A stretch of DNA of 64,000 nt, taken from assembly GCF_003002925.1 (NCBI RefSeq), contig NZ_PVTK01000009.1:1-64000 (forward strand), in the 5' to 3' direction. The first letter of the stretch is position 1; each line of letters begins with the position of its first letter. Position numbers and translations under genes: made by a program. Positions 36,619 to 44,848 of this stretch are shown here, piece by piece. Origin of the DNA: Vreelandella songnenensis. GTDB lineage: Bacteria; Pseudomonadota; Gammaproteobacteria; Pseudomonadales; Halomonadaceae. Below the pieces are notes generated by a model. It was not told the DNA's origin. It ran no database searches and saw nothing but the letters and a program-made list of their open reading frames with translations.

Positions 36619-38082
36619 ATGATTACCTTTCTCGTATCGATACTGCTACTAATAGTGGGTTACTTCACCTACGGCAAGTTCGTCGAACGCGTGTTCGTGA
36701 CCAATCGAAAACGTCAGACGCCAGCGTTCAGCATGCGTGACGATATCGACTACGTGCCGATGAACACCACGCGCAACTCTCTGATCCAACTTCTAAACAT
36801 TGCCGGCGTCGGGCCTATCTTCGGGCCGATCCTGGGGGCGCTATACGGTCCCATCGCGTTTGTCTGGATCGTCATCGGATGTATTTTTGCAGGCGCGGTG
36901 CACGACTACCTCACCGGCATGATCTCGATTCGTAACCACGGCGCTCACCTGCCCCAGCTGGCGGGCAAGTTTCTTGGCAAGGCCATGAAGCACGTGGTGA
37001 ATGGCTTTGCCATCCTGCTGCTGCTGTTGGTTGGTACAGTGTTCGTTACCTCGCCTGCCGCGCTTTTGAACAACATGATGCCGATCTCACTGACCGTCAT
37101 CATCCTGGCGATCTTTGCCTACTACCTGATTGCCACGCTGCTGCCCATTGATAAGGTGATTGGCCGTATCTACCCCTACTTCGGCGCACTGCTGCTGTTC
37201 AGCGCGGCGGGTATCGGTATCGGCATGGTCGTCACCGGCGCGCCGATCCCCGAGCTTTCGTTCCAGAACATGCACCCTGAAGGCGCCCCCATCTTCCCGC
37301 TGCTGTTCTTGACCATCTCCTGCGGCGCGCTTTCAGGCTTTCACGCCACCCAGACGCCGATCATTTCGCGCACGACTGAAAACGAGACCAACGGGCGCAA
37401 GATCTTTTACGGCATGATGATCACCGAAGGCGTCATCGCCATGATCTGGGCGGCCGCGGCCATGAGCCTGTTCCACGGTGACCAGAGTCTTTCCGACGTG
37501 CTGGCAGCGGGCGGCCCGGCGGCGGTGGTCAACGAAGTGGCCACCACCATGCTGGGCGCCGTAGGCGGCACGCTGGCGGTACTGGGCGTTATCGTTCTGC
37601 CGATCACCTCGGGCGATACCGCGTTTCGCAGTGCGCGCATGATCATCGCCGACTACCTGAAGATCGATCAGCGCCCGATAGTCAAGCGTATCGTGATCGC
37701 CCTGCCGCTGTTTGCGATGTCCTATATCCTGACCCACATGGACTTCACCCTGCTGTGGCGCTACTTCTCCTGGGCCAACCAGACGACCGCCGTTATCGCG
37801 CTGTGGGTGGCCACCATGTACCTGGTACTGTCGCGCAAGCCGTACCTGATCACCTCGATTCCCGCGGTGTTCATGACCATGGCAACGTTTACCTACATCG
37901 CCTACGCGCCGATCGGTTTTGGCCTGCCGCTGCAGTGGAGCTATGCCGCCGCCGCCCTTGGCACGCTGGTCTGCATTGCGCTGTTCATGAAGCGCGTACG
38001 CCGCTTGAGCCGGGCTACCTTCGCGGTGGATGAGCCGGCCAATAACTTCGGTGAAGAAGCGCTGGCCACGGCCAGCAAGTAA
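36619..38082 (+). CDS. CstA-family carbon starvation/peptide or pyruvate transporter
   Basis: A 487-aa integral membrane protein of the CstA family. Motifs NTTRNSLIQLLNIAGVGPIFGPILGA and SCGALSGFHATQTPIISR (family ALSGFHaTQ signature) and GDTAFRSARMIIADYL are clear. It has about 12 hydrophobic segments. This shorter form, without the long C-terminus of E. coli CstA/BtsT (about 700 aa), is common in proteobacteria. CstA and BtsT carry peptides or pyruvate; the substrate here is unknown. It stands alone after the sodC terminator and ends at its own terminator. Confidence 0.88.
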   Translation: MITFLVSILLLIVGYFTYGKFVERVFVTNRKRQTPAFSMRDDIDYVPMNTTRNSLIQLLNIAGVGPIFGPILGALYGPIAFVWIVIGCIFAGAVHDYLTGMISIRNHGAHLPQLAGKFLGKAMKHVVNGFAILLLLLVGTVFVTSPAALLNNMMPISLTVIILAIFAYYLIATLLPIDKVIGRIYPYFGALLLFSAAGIGIGMVVTGAPIPELSFQNMHPEGAPIFPLLFLTISCGALSGFHATQTPIISRTTENETNGRKIFYGMMITEGVIAMIWAAAAMSLFHGDQSLSDVLAAGGPAAVVNEVATTMLGAVGGTLAVLGVIVLPITSGDTAFRSARMIIADYLKIDQRPIVKRIVIALPLFAMSYILTHMDFTLLWRYFSWANQTTAVIALWVATMYLVLSRKPYLITSIPAVFMTMATFTYIAYAPIGFGLPLQWSYAAAALGTLVCIALFMKRVRRLSRATFAVDEPANNFGEEALATASK

Positions 38083-38127
38083 TTGCCATTGCCATTGCCA
38101 GGCAGCCTGCTGCCTGGCCGTTTTCAA

Positions 38128-38154
38128 GCGCTGAGTCTTCAGCGCTTTTTTTGT
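38128..38154 (+). terminator. Rho-independent terminator of the cstA-family gene
   Basis: AGCGCTGA and TCAGCGCT pair over GTCT and run into seven T. An extra GC-rich hairpin (CCAGGCAG/CTGCCTGG) precedes it at 38099-38118. Confidence 0.92.
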
Positions 38155-38195
38155 GCCTGTGGGTCAACGCCTCATATTGCTGAGCATGTTAAAAA

Positions 38196-38210
38196 CGTTA
38201 TATCATAACG
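38196..38210 (+). promoter_or_regulatory. Zur-box-like palindrome before the fused-permease ABC importer
   Basis: CGTTATATCATAACG has six-base palindromic arms and fits the gammaproteobacterial Zur core GTTATANTATAAC in all but one base. It overlaps a plausible -10 (TATATC at 38199-38204) that has a TTGCTG -35 at 38177-38182 with 16-nt spacing. Position and sequence suggest zinc-dependent repression of the operon that starts at 38250. Recognition by Zur is an inference. Confidence 0.5.
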
Positions 38211-38249
38211 ATTATTAATGTTTCAGTAATTCAGCTTGAGATGTTGTCC

Positions 38250-39080
38250 ATGTGCAGCGACCCCGTGTTATCCGTGCGTGATCTGCGCATTCAAATTGGC
38301 CGGCAGGCAGTGGTCGATGGCCTCTCGTTTGACGTGATGCCCGGCGAGCGTGTCTGCCTGCTGGGGGCTTCCGGGTCGGGTAAATCCTTTACCGCCAATG
38401 CGGTACTCGGGCTATTGCCGCCGGCGGCCAAGGTGCAGGGCAGTATCCGCCTTCACGGCCGGGAAGCTATCGCTACCCCCGCCGCGCGACGTTTGAACGA
38501 GTCGCGGGTTGCCATGGTATTTCAGGATTCGCTGTCGGCGCTGAACCCATTGGCGTCCATCGGCTCCCAGTTACGCGAGCCGTTTATTCGCCATCACGGC
38601 CTGTCGCGCAAGGCGGCTACTCAAGCGGCGGTGGCGCTACTTGAAGCCATGGACCTTCCCGACCCCCAGCGTCTTGTCAAACGTACGCCTGCAGAGCTTT
38701 CCGGCGGCCAGCGCCAGCGCGTATGCATTGCGCTGGCCATGGCCTGCAAAACGTCGCTGATGGTTGCCGATGAGCCCACCACGGCGCTGGACGTGGTAAC
38801 CCAGGCCCAAGTGCTGCGCGCCCTGCGCGAGCACACGGATACTGCCCAGACGGCCCTTCTGTTCATCACTCACGATCTTCACGCGGCCGCGCAGCTTTGC
38901 CAACGGGCGGTGATCATCGAGCGTGGCATGATGATTGAAAGCGGCCCGCTCGATGCCTTGATCAACGCGCCCAGGCACCGTTTTACCCGCGAACTGGTCG
39001 CCGCCGCGCACAGCGTACAGCCTTCACTGACAAGCCACGCTGAACGTTACACACCCCATGCCCTGTTGAAGAGCGCCTAG
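38250..39080 (+). CDS. ABC importer ATPase, peptide/opine/nickel class (first)
   Basis: An ATP-binding subunit with Walker A GASGSGKS, signature LSGGQRQR, Walker B SLMVADEPT and H-loop FITHDLHAA. It resembles the DppD/NikD group. I take the ATG at 38250, with GAGA eight bases upstream; another in-frame ATG is at 38241. Its stop codon directly abuts the next ATPase ATG (zero spacing), so the pair is co-translated. First gene of a four-gene operon that continues to the terminator at 43.3 kb. Confidence 0.88.
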   Translation: MCSDPVLSVRDLRIQIGRQAVVDGLSFDVMPGERVCLLGASGSGKSFTANAVLGLLPPAAKVQGSIRLHGREAIATPAARRLNESRVAMVFQDSLSALNPLASIGSQLREPFIRHHGLSRKAATQAAVALLEAMDLPDPQRLVKRTPAELSGGQRQRVCIALAMACKTSLMVADEPTTALDVVTQAQVLRALREHTDTAQTALLFITHDLHAAAQLCQRAVIIERGMMIESGPLDALINAPRHRFTRELVAAAHSVQPSLTSHAERYTPHALLKSA

Positions 39081-39938
39081 ATGCCAAGCCTACTCACGCT
39101 TAAACGCAGCGATGCGTTTCTCTCGGCGCGCGGCCTCAACAAAAGCGTCACGCTACCCCGTGAAGTGTTCTGGCGGGCGGGCGAACGCAAGCCGGTCATG
39201 CGCAATATCGATCTAACGCTTTACCCCGGCGAGCGCGTGGGGCTGGTGGGCCTTTCGGGCTCGGGCAAGACCACCTTATTGCGCTCTCTACTGGCCATCG
39301 AAGCGCCGGATAGCGGCTCGATTACCTGCCAGGATAAAACCGTGTGCCCGGCCTCCACGGCGAAGCTGCGCTGGTATCGCCAGGCGGTTCAGTACATTCC
39401 TCAGGACCCGGCCTCCTCTCTCGACCCACGCATGAGCGTACGCGCGCTGGTGGCCGAGCCGTTGATTCGACTGCGCGTTGAGTGCAACCCTGACGAGCGC
39501 GCCGTGGAAGCCCTGGAACAGGTAGGCCTGGGTACAGCGTTTCTAAAGCGCAAACCCCACGAACTCTCCGGCGGGCAGGCCCAGCGGGTGGCGATCGCCC
39601 GGGCAATCGCCACCCGCCCGCGCTTCTTGCTGGCCGATGAACCGCTGAGCGGCCTGGATTTACCAGTGCGCACTCAGGTAATCAACGTGCTGCGAACGCT
39701 TTGCGAAGACCGCGGCACCGGGATTTTGATGGTTTCCCACGACTTATCCGTTGTCACCAGGCTGTGTCAGCGCACGCTGGTAATGGATGACGGCCGAATT
39801 GTCGAAGACCGGCCTACCGCCGAACTGTGGCGCGCGCCGGGGCATTACATCACGCGGGATCTGATCAGTGCCGTCTCCCAACTGCCCACCTGCGTCTATC
39901 CAAGCTGTAATGCCGCCGAGGTAGACGCGCTGCTGTAA
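39081..39938 (+). CDS. ABC importer ATPase, peptide/opine/nickel class (second)
   Basis: A second ATP-binding subunit of the DppF/NikE group with Walker A GLSGSGKT, signature LSGGQAQR, Walker B FLLADEPLSGLD and H-loop MVSHDLSVV. The short C-terminal extension contains two cysteines (PTCVYPSCN) in the region where DppF/OppD proteins often carry an oligopeptide/dipeptide C-terminal motif. Length 285 aa. It starts immediately after the first ATPase. Confidence 0.88.
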   Translation: MPSLLTLKRSDAFLSARGLNKSVTLPREVFWRAGERKPVMRNIDLTLYPGERVGLVGLSGSGKTTLLRSLLAIEAPDSGSITCQDKTVCPASTAKLRWYRQAVQYIPQDPASSLDPRMSVRALVAEPLIRLRVECNPDERAVEALEQVGLGTAFLKRKPHELSGGQAQRVAIARAIATRPRFLLADEPLSGLDLPVRTQVINVLRTLCEDRGTGILMVSHDLSVVTRLCQRTLVMDDGRIVEDRPTAELWRAPGHYITRDLISAVSQLPTCVYPSCNAAEVDALL

Positions 39939-40037
39939 TGCATATCGCCAATGCCACCCACTTCAGAGCCCCGGCGGCAGCTTTTTGCGCCGGGTAACGA
40001 CTTGCCTTTTAGCCACGTATCATCAGGAAGCCTTATC

Positions 40038-41552
40038 ATGTCACGCCGTTCGCTTAGCCTTTCCCTGCCCGTTGCTCTTGCCGCGCCGCTGCTGCTTGCC
40101 GGCTGTTTTGAACAGCAGCGCGATACCGTTACCTCCGAGGGTGGTGAGCGCATCAGCGTGGCCATGCTTCAGCCGCCGCGCTCAGGATTGACACCGCTTT
40201 CCGACGACGCTTTCAAGCTCTCGCGCTGGAGCAATGCCGAAACGCTGATTCGTCTGGATACCAACAGCGATCCCCAGCCGTTTCTGGCCACCGAGTGGGA
40301 GCAGCGTGATGCCAAGACCTGGCGTTTTGTGATTCGCGACGGCGTGGCGTTTCACGACGGTACGATGCTGACGGCCAGTGATGTGGTCAACTCACTCACG
40401 GCGGCGACCCAGGCCACCCCGAAGCCGCGCATTCTGGATGGCGTCAACATGACCATCGAGGCCGACGGCGATAACGCGGTGATCGTACGCACCGAGAAAG
40501 ACGATCCGCTGATTCCCAACCGGCTTTCCAGCCCGCAGCTGGCGATTCTTGCCGCCAAGGCCTACGGTGACGACGGCCGGGTCAATCCTGTCGAAGCCGG
40601 CACCGGCCCGTTTGTATTGAAGGAAATCAACGGCACCACCAGCGCGCGCCTTGACCGCTTTGATGACTACTGGGGCGAGCCAGCGGCGGCCGCCGGCATC
40701 GATGCCGACTATGTGCCCGATGGCACGGCTCGGGCAGCCGCCCTGCGCACCGGTGCGGCAGATGTAGTAGAAGCCATTCCGGTTTCTCAGGTAGCGCTGC
40801 TCGACCCCGAGCTTGTGCATGAGGTGCCCATGCCGCGCACCAATACGCTCTACCTGAATACCGAGAAAGGCCCGATGGCGGACCCTGGCCTTCGAGCCGC
40901 AGCGCGTGAGGCGATTGATCGCGCCGCCATTGTAAACACCGTCTACGAAGGCCGCGCCGATATTGCCGCTGGCCTGCTGGGCCCGGCACTGGCCTGGGCC
41001 AGCGACTACCGCGAACCGCTTGAAGAGCGCACCGCCCCCGGCGTGCCGGACGGCACTGAAATCACTCTTGCAACCTTTACCGACCGCGCCGAGCTGCCCG
41101 AGGTGGCTGTGCTGCTGGAGCAGCAGTTGACCCAGGCAGGTTTCAAGGTCAATCAAGAGGTTCGCGAGTACGCTCATATTGAAGCCGATGCGCTGGCGGG
41201 CGAGTTTGATGCCTTTATCCTTTCCCGCGCCACGGTGCTCGATTCCGGCGACCCGGTGGCCTACATGTTCAGCGACTTTGCCTGCGCGGGTTCGTTCAAC
41301 ATCGCCCAGCTGTGCGACCCGGCCGTTGACGAAGCGCTTGCCTACGCCGCCGAGCAGCCCACCGGCGAAGGACGCCGTCAGGCGATCATTGACGCCGAAG
41401 CCGCTATCCTGCGTACCGACGCGGCGATCCCCATGCTGCATGAGCGGGTCATCCAGGGCGAATCGGCCCGAGTAGCCGGCGCCGAGCGCGACCCGCGCGA
41501 GCGGATGTTGATCACGGAAAAGACGGCCATCGATGCCGAGAGCGAGTCCTGA
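40038..41552 (+). CDS. substrate-binding lipoprotein of the fused-permease ABC importer (SBP_bac_5)
   Basis: A periplasmic solute-binding lipoprotein of the DppA/NikA/CntA family. The signal peptide ends in the lipobox LLLAGC. Family motifs include LATEWEQRDAKTWRFVIRDGVAFHDG followed by TASDVV, and PMPRTNTLYLNTEKGPMADPGLR. I use the ATG at 40038 with AGGAAG upstream, giving 504 aa. With a Zur-like site ahead of the operon, a zinc- or metal-chelate ligand is possible, but the sequence alone cannot tell peptides from metallophores. Confidence 0.85.
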   Translation: MSRRSLSLSLPVALAAPLLLAGCFEQQRDTVTSEGGERISVAMLQPPRSGLTPLSDDAFKLSRWSNAETLIRLDTNSDPQPFLATEWEQRDAKTWRFVIRDGVAFHDGTMLTASDVVNSLTAATQATPKPRILDGVNMTIEADGDNAVIVRTEKDDPLIPNRLSSPQLAILAAKAYGDDGRVNPVEAGTGPFVLKEINGTTSARLDRFDDYWGEPAAAAGIDADYVPDGTARAAALRTGAADVVEAIPVSQVALLDPELVHEVPMPRTNTLYLNTEKGPMADPGLRAAAREAIDRAAIVNTVYEGRADIAAGLLGPALAWASDYREPLEERTAPGVPDGTEITLATFTDRAELPEVAVLLEQQLTQAGFKVNQEVREYAHIEADALAGEFDAFILSRATVLDSGDPVAYMFSDFACAGSFNIAQLCDPAVDEALAYAAEQPTGEGRRQAIIDAEAAILRTDAAIPMLHERVIQGESARVAGAERDPRERMLITEKTAIDAESES

Positions 41553-41564
41553 GGGTAGGCTGCC

Positions 41565-43322
41565 ATGATGACGACCATCGCGCAGCGCGGCTGGCACCGC
41601 CTGCGTCTTGACCCTTTGATCCCGCTGCTCTCACGCCTTTTTACGCTGGCAGGCGTCGTGGTGCTGGTCGGGCTGCTGCCATGGCTTTCAGGCCGCGACC
41701 CGGCGCTCAGCATTCTGCGGGCACGCTCGGCCGAGCAGGAGGCAACGCCCGAAGCGTTGGCCGCCATTCGCGCCCAGCTGGGCCTGGAGCTGGGCCCGCT
41801 CGATAAGCTTCAGAGCTGGCTTGCGGGGCTGCTGCATGGGGATGCGGGCAACTCCTGGATCTCCGGCGCGCCGGTGCTGCCGGGCATGCTGAAAAGCGCC
41901 CAGGTGTCGATCACGCTGATGGCGTTTGGCATGCTGGTGGCGGTGGTAGTCGCCACCTTGATCTGCGTGCCCGTGGTGCGTCAGGGCCTGAACGGCCGCG
42001 TCAGCCGCTCCTCCGGCGCGGTGGGCGCGACCCTGACCGCGCTGCCCGAATTCCTGCTCGCCGCCGTACTGCTGGTAGTGTTTGCCGCCTGGCTCAACTG
42101 GCTGCCGCCTTACGGCTGGCGCGGCTTGAGTTACGCCTTATTGCCGGCGCTTGCGCTTGGCCTGCCGGCGGGTGGCCTGCTGGGGCGCCTGTTCAGTGAT
42201 GGCCTTTCGGCAACGTTCACCGAACGCTGGGTGGCAACCTGGAGCGTGGCCGGCTTTTCGCGCCGCCGCATTACTCTGGCGGCCCTGCGGCGCACGCTGC
42301 CAAGCCTGATGCCCCAGGTGGGGATGGTCATGGTGGGGTTGACCGGCGGCGCGATTGCCGTCGAGCAGGTATTTTCCATTCCAGGCCTTGGCCGGGCAAC
42401 GCTGGGGGCAGCGTCCGCCCAGGACATGCCGGCGCTGCAAACCGGAATTCTGATTCTGCTGATCATCGCCATCGTGCTGGGCAGCCTTGCCAATATTGGC
42501 CGTGCGCTGCTGCTGGGCCGGGCATTTCGGTTAGGCGCCCTGCCGGTTACACATAATGAACACGGCACCCAGCGTCGGGCGTGGGTAGTGCCCATGCTGG
42601 CGGTTACGCTGCTGCTGGTATTGGTAGCCGCCGGGATTACCCGCGACCCGTTCAGCTCAGCGTTCATGCGCCTGGAAGCGCCCAGCCTTGCCCTGCCGCT
42701 GGGCGCGGACGGCACCGGAAGGGATATTCTGGCTCGAGTGGCGCATGGTGCGCTTTCCACCATGGGCATGGCCACGGTGGTGGTGTTCTTCTCACTGGTA
42801 CTGGGGCTTTTGATCGGACTGGCACCGCGCCTTGCCACCGGGCCCATCGAGATCACCAAGGCCACCCCGCCCACCATCGCCGGGCTGATCGTGGCGGGGT
42901 TGATGGGACCCAGCACCAGCGGTGCCATCATTGCCGTGACGGCGGTGGCCTGGGCGCCCCTGGCAGCGCATACCGCGGCGCTGGTCGCCGAAGTGAAAGC
43001 CCAACCCCACGTGCGCATTACGCCGATTCTGGGCGTGGGCCACGTTCGCCTGATGAGCCGTTATATTCTACCGGCAGTGCTTGGCCCGGTATTTCGCCAT
43101 GCCATGCTGCGCCTGCCGGGCGTGGCGCTGGCCTTGGCGGCCCTTGGCTTTCTGGGCTTGGGGCCACGCCCGCCTTCGCCGGAGTGGGGGCTGATTCTCG
43201 CCGAAGGCATGCCCTATATCGAACGCGCCCCTTGGGCTGTGCTGATCCCGGCGCTGGCGCTGATTCTGCTGTCCATTCTTGCGGTATCGCTCTCAAGTCT
43301 TGTGGGTTCCAGCAAGGCATAG
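41565..43322 (+). CDS. fused double permease of the ABC importer (DppB-like plus DppC-like)
   Basis: One 585-aa chain holds both membrane subunits. The N-terminal half (about 1-320) is DppB-like, with EQVFSIPGLGRATLGAASAQ and DMPALQTG. The C-terminal half (about 330-585) is DppC-like, with PLGADGTGRDILARV, an EAA-type loop (PILGVGHVRLMSRYILPAVLG) and LGFLGLGPRPPSPEWG. In most importers of this class these are two genes. There are about 11-12 hydrophobic segments. The gene starts 12 bases after the binding-protein gene and ends at a strong terminator. Confidence 0.88.
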   Translation: MMTTIAQRGWHRLRLDPLIPLLSRLFTLAGVVVLVGLLPWLSGRDPALSILRARSAEQEATPEALAAIRAQLGLELGPLDKLQSWLAGLLHGDAGNSWISGAPVLPGMLKSAQVSITLMAFGMLVAVVVATLICVPVVRQGLNGRVSRSSGAVGATLTALPEFLLAAVLLVVFAAWLNWLPPYGWRGLSYALLPALALGLPAGGLLGRLFSDGLSATFTERWVATWSVAGFSRRRITLAALRRTLPSLMPQVGMVMVGLTGGAIAVEQVFSIPGLGRATLGAASAQDMPALQTGILILLIIAIVLGSLANIGRALLLGRAFRLGALPVTHNEHGTQRRAWVVPMLAVTLLLVLVAAGITRDPFSSAFMRLEAPSLALPLGADGTGRDILARVAHGALSTMGMATVVVFFSLVLGLLIGLAPRLATGPIEITKATPPTIAGLIVAGLMGPSTSGAIIAVTAVAWAPLAAHTAALVAEVKAQPHVRITPILGVGHVRLMSRYILPAVLGPVFRHAMLRLPGVALALAALGFLGLGPRPPSPEWGLILAEGMPYIERAPWAVLIPALALILLSILAVSLSSLVGSSKA

Positions 43323-43358
43323 AAAAACGCCCCCGATAGTATCGGGGGCGTTTTTTTT
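43323..43358. terminator. bidirectional terminator between the ABC importer and bfr
   Basis: CGCCCCCGAT and ATCGGGGGCG form a 10-bp stem over a three-base loop, with five A on the left and eight T on the right. It serves the importer operon and, on the other strand, bfr. Confidence 0.93.
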
Positions 43359-43372
43359 CAGCAGGCAAACCC

Positions 43373-43858
43373 TTATTCGTGATCGCCGGCCAGCTGCATC
43401 TGACGCAGCATGTAGTTCTGGATACCGACCTGCTCGATCAGCTTCAGCTCGGTTTCGATGTGATCGATATGATCTTCTTCATCGGCTAGCAGATCGCGCA
43501 GCAGGTCGCGGGAAACGTAGTCTTTAACGCTTTCGCAGTAAGTGATGGCTTCGATGTAGTCGTTACGGCCATCGTGCTCGATGCGCAGATCGCTTTCCAG
43601 CATCTCCTTGACGTTTTCACCGATATGCAGCTTGCCAAGGTCTTGCAGGTTGGGAATGCCTTCCAGAAACAGGATGCGCTCGATCAGCTTGTCAGCGTGC
43701 TGCATCTCTTCGATGGACTCGTCGTATTCCCATTTGGCCAGGGCTTTGAGACCCCAATCCTTGTACATCTTGGCGTGGAGGAAATACTGGTTGATGGCAA
43801 TCAGTTCGTTACCCAACGCTTTGTTGAGATGCTGAATTACCTGGGGATCACCTTTCAT
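43373..43858 (-). CDS. bfr: bacterioferritin
   Basis: A haem-containing ferritin that stores iron in a 24-subunit shell. Ferroxidase ligands are in place: Glu18, Glu51 and His54 ([13 protein letters not shown]), Glu94, Glu127 and His130 ([11 protein letters not shown]). Met52, the axial haem ligand, is also present. Length 161 aa. AAAGGTGACGTC precedes the ATG. It follows bfd, which encodes the ferredoxin that reduces bacterioferritin to release iron. Confidence 0.97.
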   Translation of the reverse strand: MKGDPQVIQHLNKALGNELIAINQYFLHAKMYKDWGLKALAKWEYDESIEEMQHADKLIERILFLEGIPNLQDLGKLHIGENVKEMLESDLRIEHDGRNDYIEAITYCESVKDYVSRDLLRDLLADEEDHIDHIETELKLIEQVGIQNYMLRQMQLAGDHE

Positions 43859-43924
43859 GACGTCACCTTTTCGTTGTAATGCTGACAGTTAATTTGATCA
43901 ATCAAGCAGTTACGTTAATGAAGG

Positions 43925-43968
43925 AGTATAGGCCATGCAAGGTCATACTCCCAGCTTTCTGAGAGTAT
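43925..43968 (-). promoter_or_regulatory. bfr upstream region: TATACT -10 candidate and overlapping hairpins
   Basis: On the minus strand TATACT (43925-43930) could be the bfr -10, although its -35 is poor. Upstream, ATACTC-C-CAG and CTG-A-GAGTAT (43945-43968) form a hairpin over CTTT. A further GAGTAT (43924-43929) could pair with the same ATACTC (43945-43950), making two exclusive structures. This may be a bfd terminator or a regulatory fold. Confidence 0.35.
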
Positions 43969-44038
43969 AAAGAAGGTGGTAAAAAATTCAAATAAATCAG
44001 CTATTTGCTAACGATAACCCTAACACGAGTGATTCGCG

Positions 44039-44245
44039 TCACACGGCGTAAGCGAGACTCATGTCGGCTTCCATCCGCGCCTCTTGAAGCGCCTCTTTCG
44101 TCAGCGACTTGGCAAAGCAGGCGCACTTGCCGCACTGGGTAGCGCAGCCGGTGGCTTCACGTACTTCTCGCCAGCTGCGCGCTCCATCGCTCACCTGCTG
44201 ACGTATCTGATGATCGGTTACTCCCTTGCACACGCAAACGTACAT
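44039..44245 (-). CDS. bfd: bacterioferritin-associated [2Fe-2S] ferredoxin
   Basis: A 68-aa ferredoxin that docks on bacterioferritin and reduces its core to mobilise iron. Cluster cysteines are Cys4 and Cys6 (MYVCVCKG), Cys38 and Cys41 (GCATQCGKC), in the Bfd spacing; Cys34 and Cys43 are additional. It is upstream of bfr on the same strand with a 180-base gap. The ribosome binding site GAGGTG lies in the arm of a hairpin described separately, and a Fur-like site precedes it. Confidence 0.95.
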   Translation of the reverse strand: MYVCVCKGVTDHQIRQQVSDGARSWREVREATGCATQCGKCACFAKSLTKEALQEARMEADMSLAYAV

Positions 44246-44250
44246 GGCGA

Positions 44251-44273
44251 CACCTCATGAATCACATGAGGTG
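44251..44273 (-). promoter_or_regulatory. hairpin that covers the bfd ribosome binding site
   Basis: On the minus strand CACCTCATG and CATGAGGTG pair perfectly over a five-base loop, and the second arm contains the Shine-Dalgarno GAGGTG five bases before the bfd ATG. The first arm therefore includes an anti-Shine-Dalgarno CACCTC. Such a fold would lower translation unless opened by a ligand, protein, small RNA or temperature. Confidence 0.6.
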
Positions 44274-44296
44274 AATGTAAATGATTCGCATACATT
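44274..44296 (-). promoter_or_regulatory. possible Fur-type operator of bfd
   Basis: AATGTA and TACATT flank AATGATTCGCA. The AAATGATTCGCAT core resembles half of a Fur box (about 10 of 19 consensus positions). A TAAAAT just upstream on the minus strand could be a -10. bfd is under Fur control in several gammaproteobacteria, which supports the reading, but the match is partial. Confidence 0.35.
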
Positions 44297-44392
44297 TTAT
44301 CAAGTAAAAAAAGGTGCCAAATCGCAGCGATTACTGTTCACTGATTAACAAGCCAAATTATTACAGCGAGTTAGCTTTTACTTCCAGAAGTG

Positions 44393-44848
44393 CTAATGCA
44401 TTGATCTAGGGTTGGAAAGCACGACAGTACGCGTGTTTGAGGCAATATCCGGCCAGCTGCGGCGCTGGCTATCGAAGACCACCCACGCGTAACCCAGGCC
44501 CAATGCCGCCAGGGAGAGCCAGGCCACGGTGCAGCGTATCAGGCATTGGCCAACGGCAGGCTGCCTGCCATCGGCCGTTTGCACACGCAGCCGCCATGCC
44601 TGCATACCCAGCGTCATACCGGCGCGGCGCCAGAAAAAACAGAAAAACAGGGTGGTAGCGGCAAGCAGTAGCGCGCGCAGGCTCCAGATACAAAAGCCAC
44701 AAGCGCCCGCCGACTGGTCGGGTTGGTTGACGACCAGCCGCAAGAGCGCCAGATGCAGTGCGGTAAGCGCGAGCCAGAGCGCCAGCACCAGCGCGCCGTC
44801 GTAGGCAAGTGCCCCTAGCCTACGCGCAAGCCCGGCTGATTCAGCCAT
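44393..44848 (-). CDS. RDD family membrane protein
   Basis: A 151-aa protein of the RDD family with about three to four hydrophobic helices (GALAYDGALVLALWLALTAL; a second near 60-78; a third near 115-135) and the characteristic GMTLGMQAWRLRVQTADG turn after a basic loop (FWRRAG). The ATG at 44848 overlaps the lptG stop by eight bases, so it belongs to the lptF-lptG unit. RDD proteins have no single known role; some exchange Na+/Li+ for H+ in halophiles. Confidence 0.8.
   Translation of the reverse strand: MAESAGLARRLGALAYDGALVLALWLALTALHLALLRLVVNQPDQSAGACGFCIWSLRALLLAATTLFFCFFWRRAGMTLGMQAWRLRVQTADGRQPAVGQCLIRCTVAWLSLAALGLGYAWVVFDSQRRSWPDIASNTRTVVLSNPRSMH

Noticed and set aside
36483..36740. 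Plus-strand open frame overlapping the start of the cstA-family gene
   Set aside because: It starts at a GTG without a ribosome binding site, overlaps the transporter in another frame and looks unlike a protein.
38082..38099. Three copies of ATTGCC as a possible microsatellite or CRISPR-like repeat
   Set aside because: Only three six-base units with no spacers; a trivial repeat between the stop codon and the terminator hairpins.
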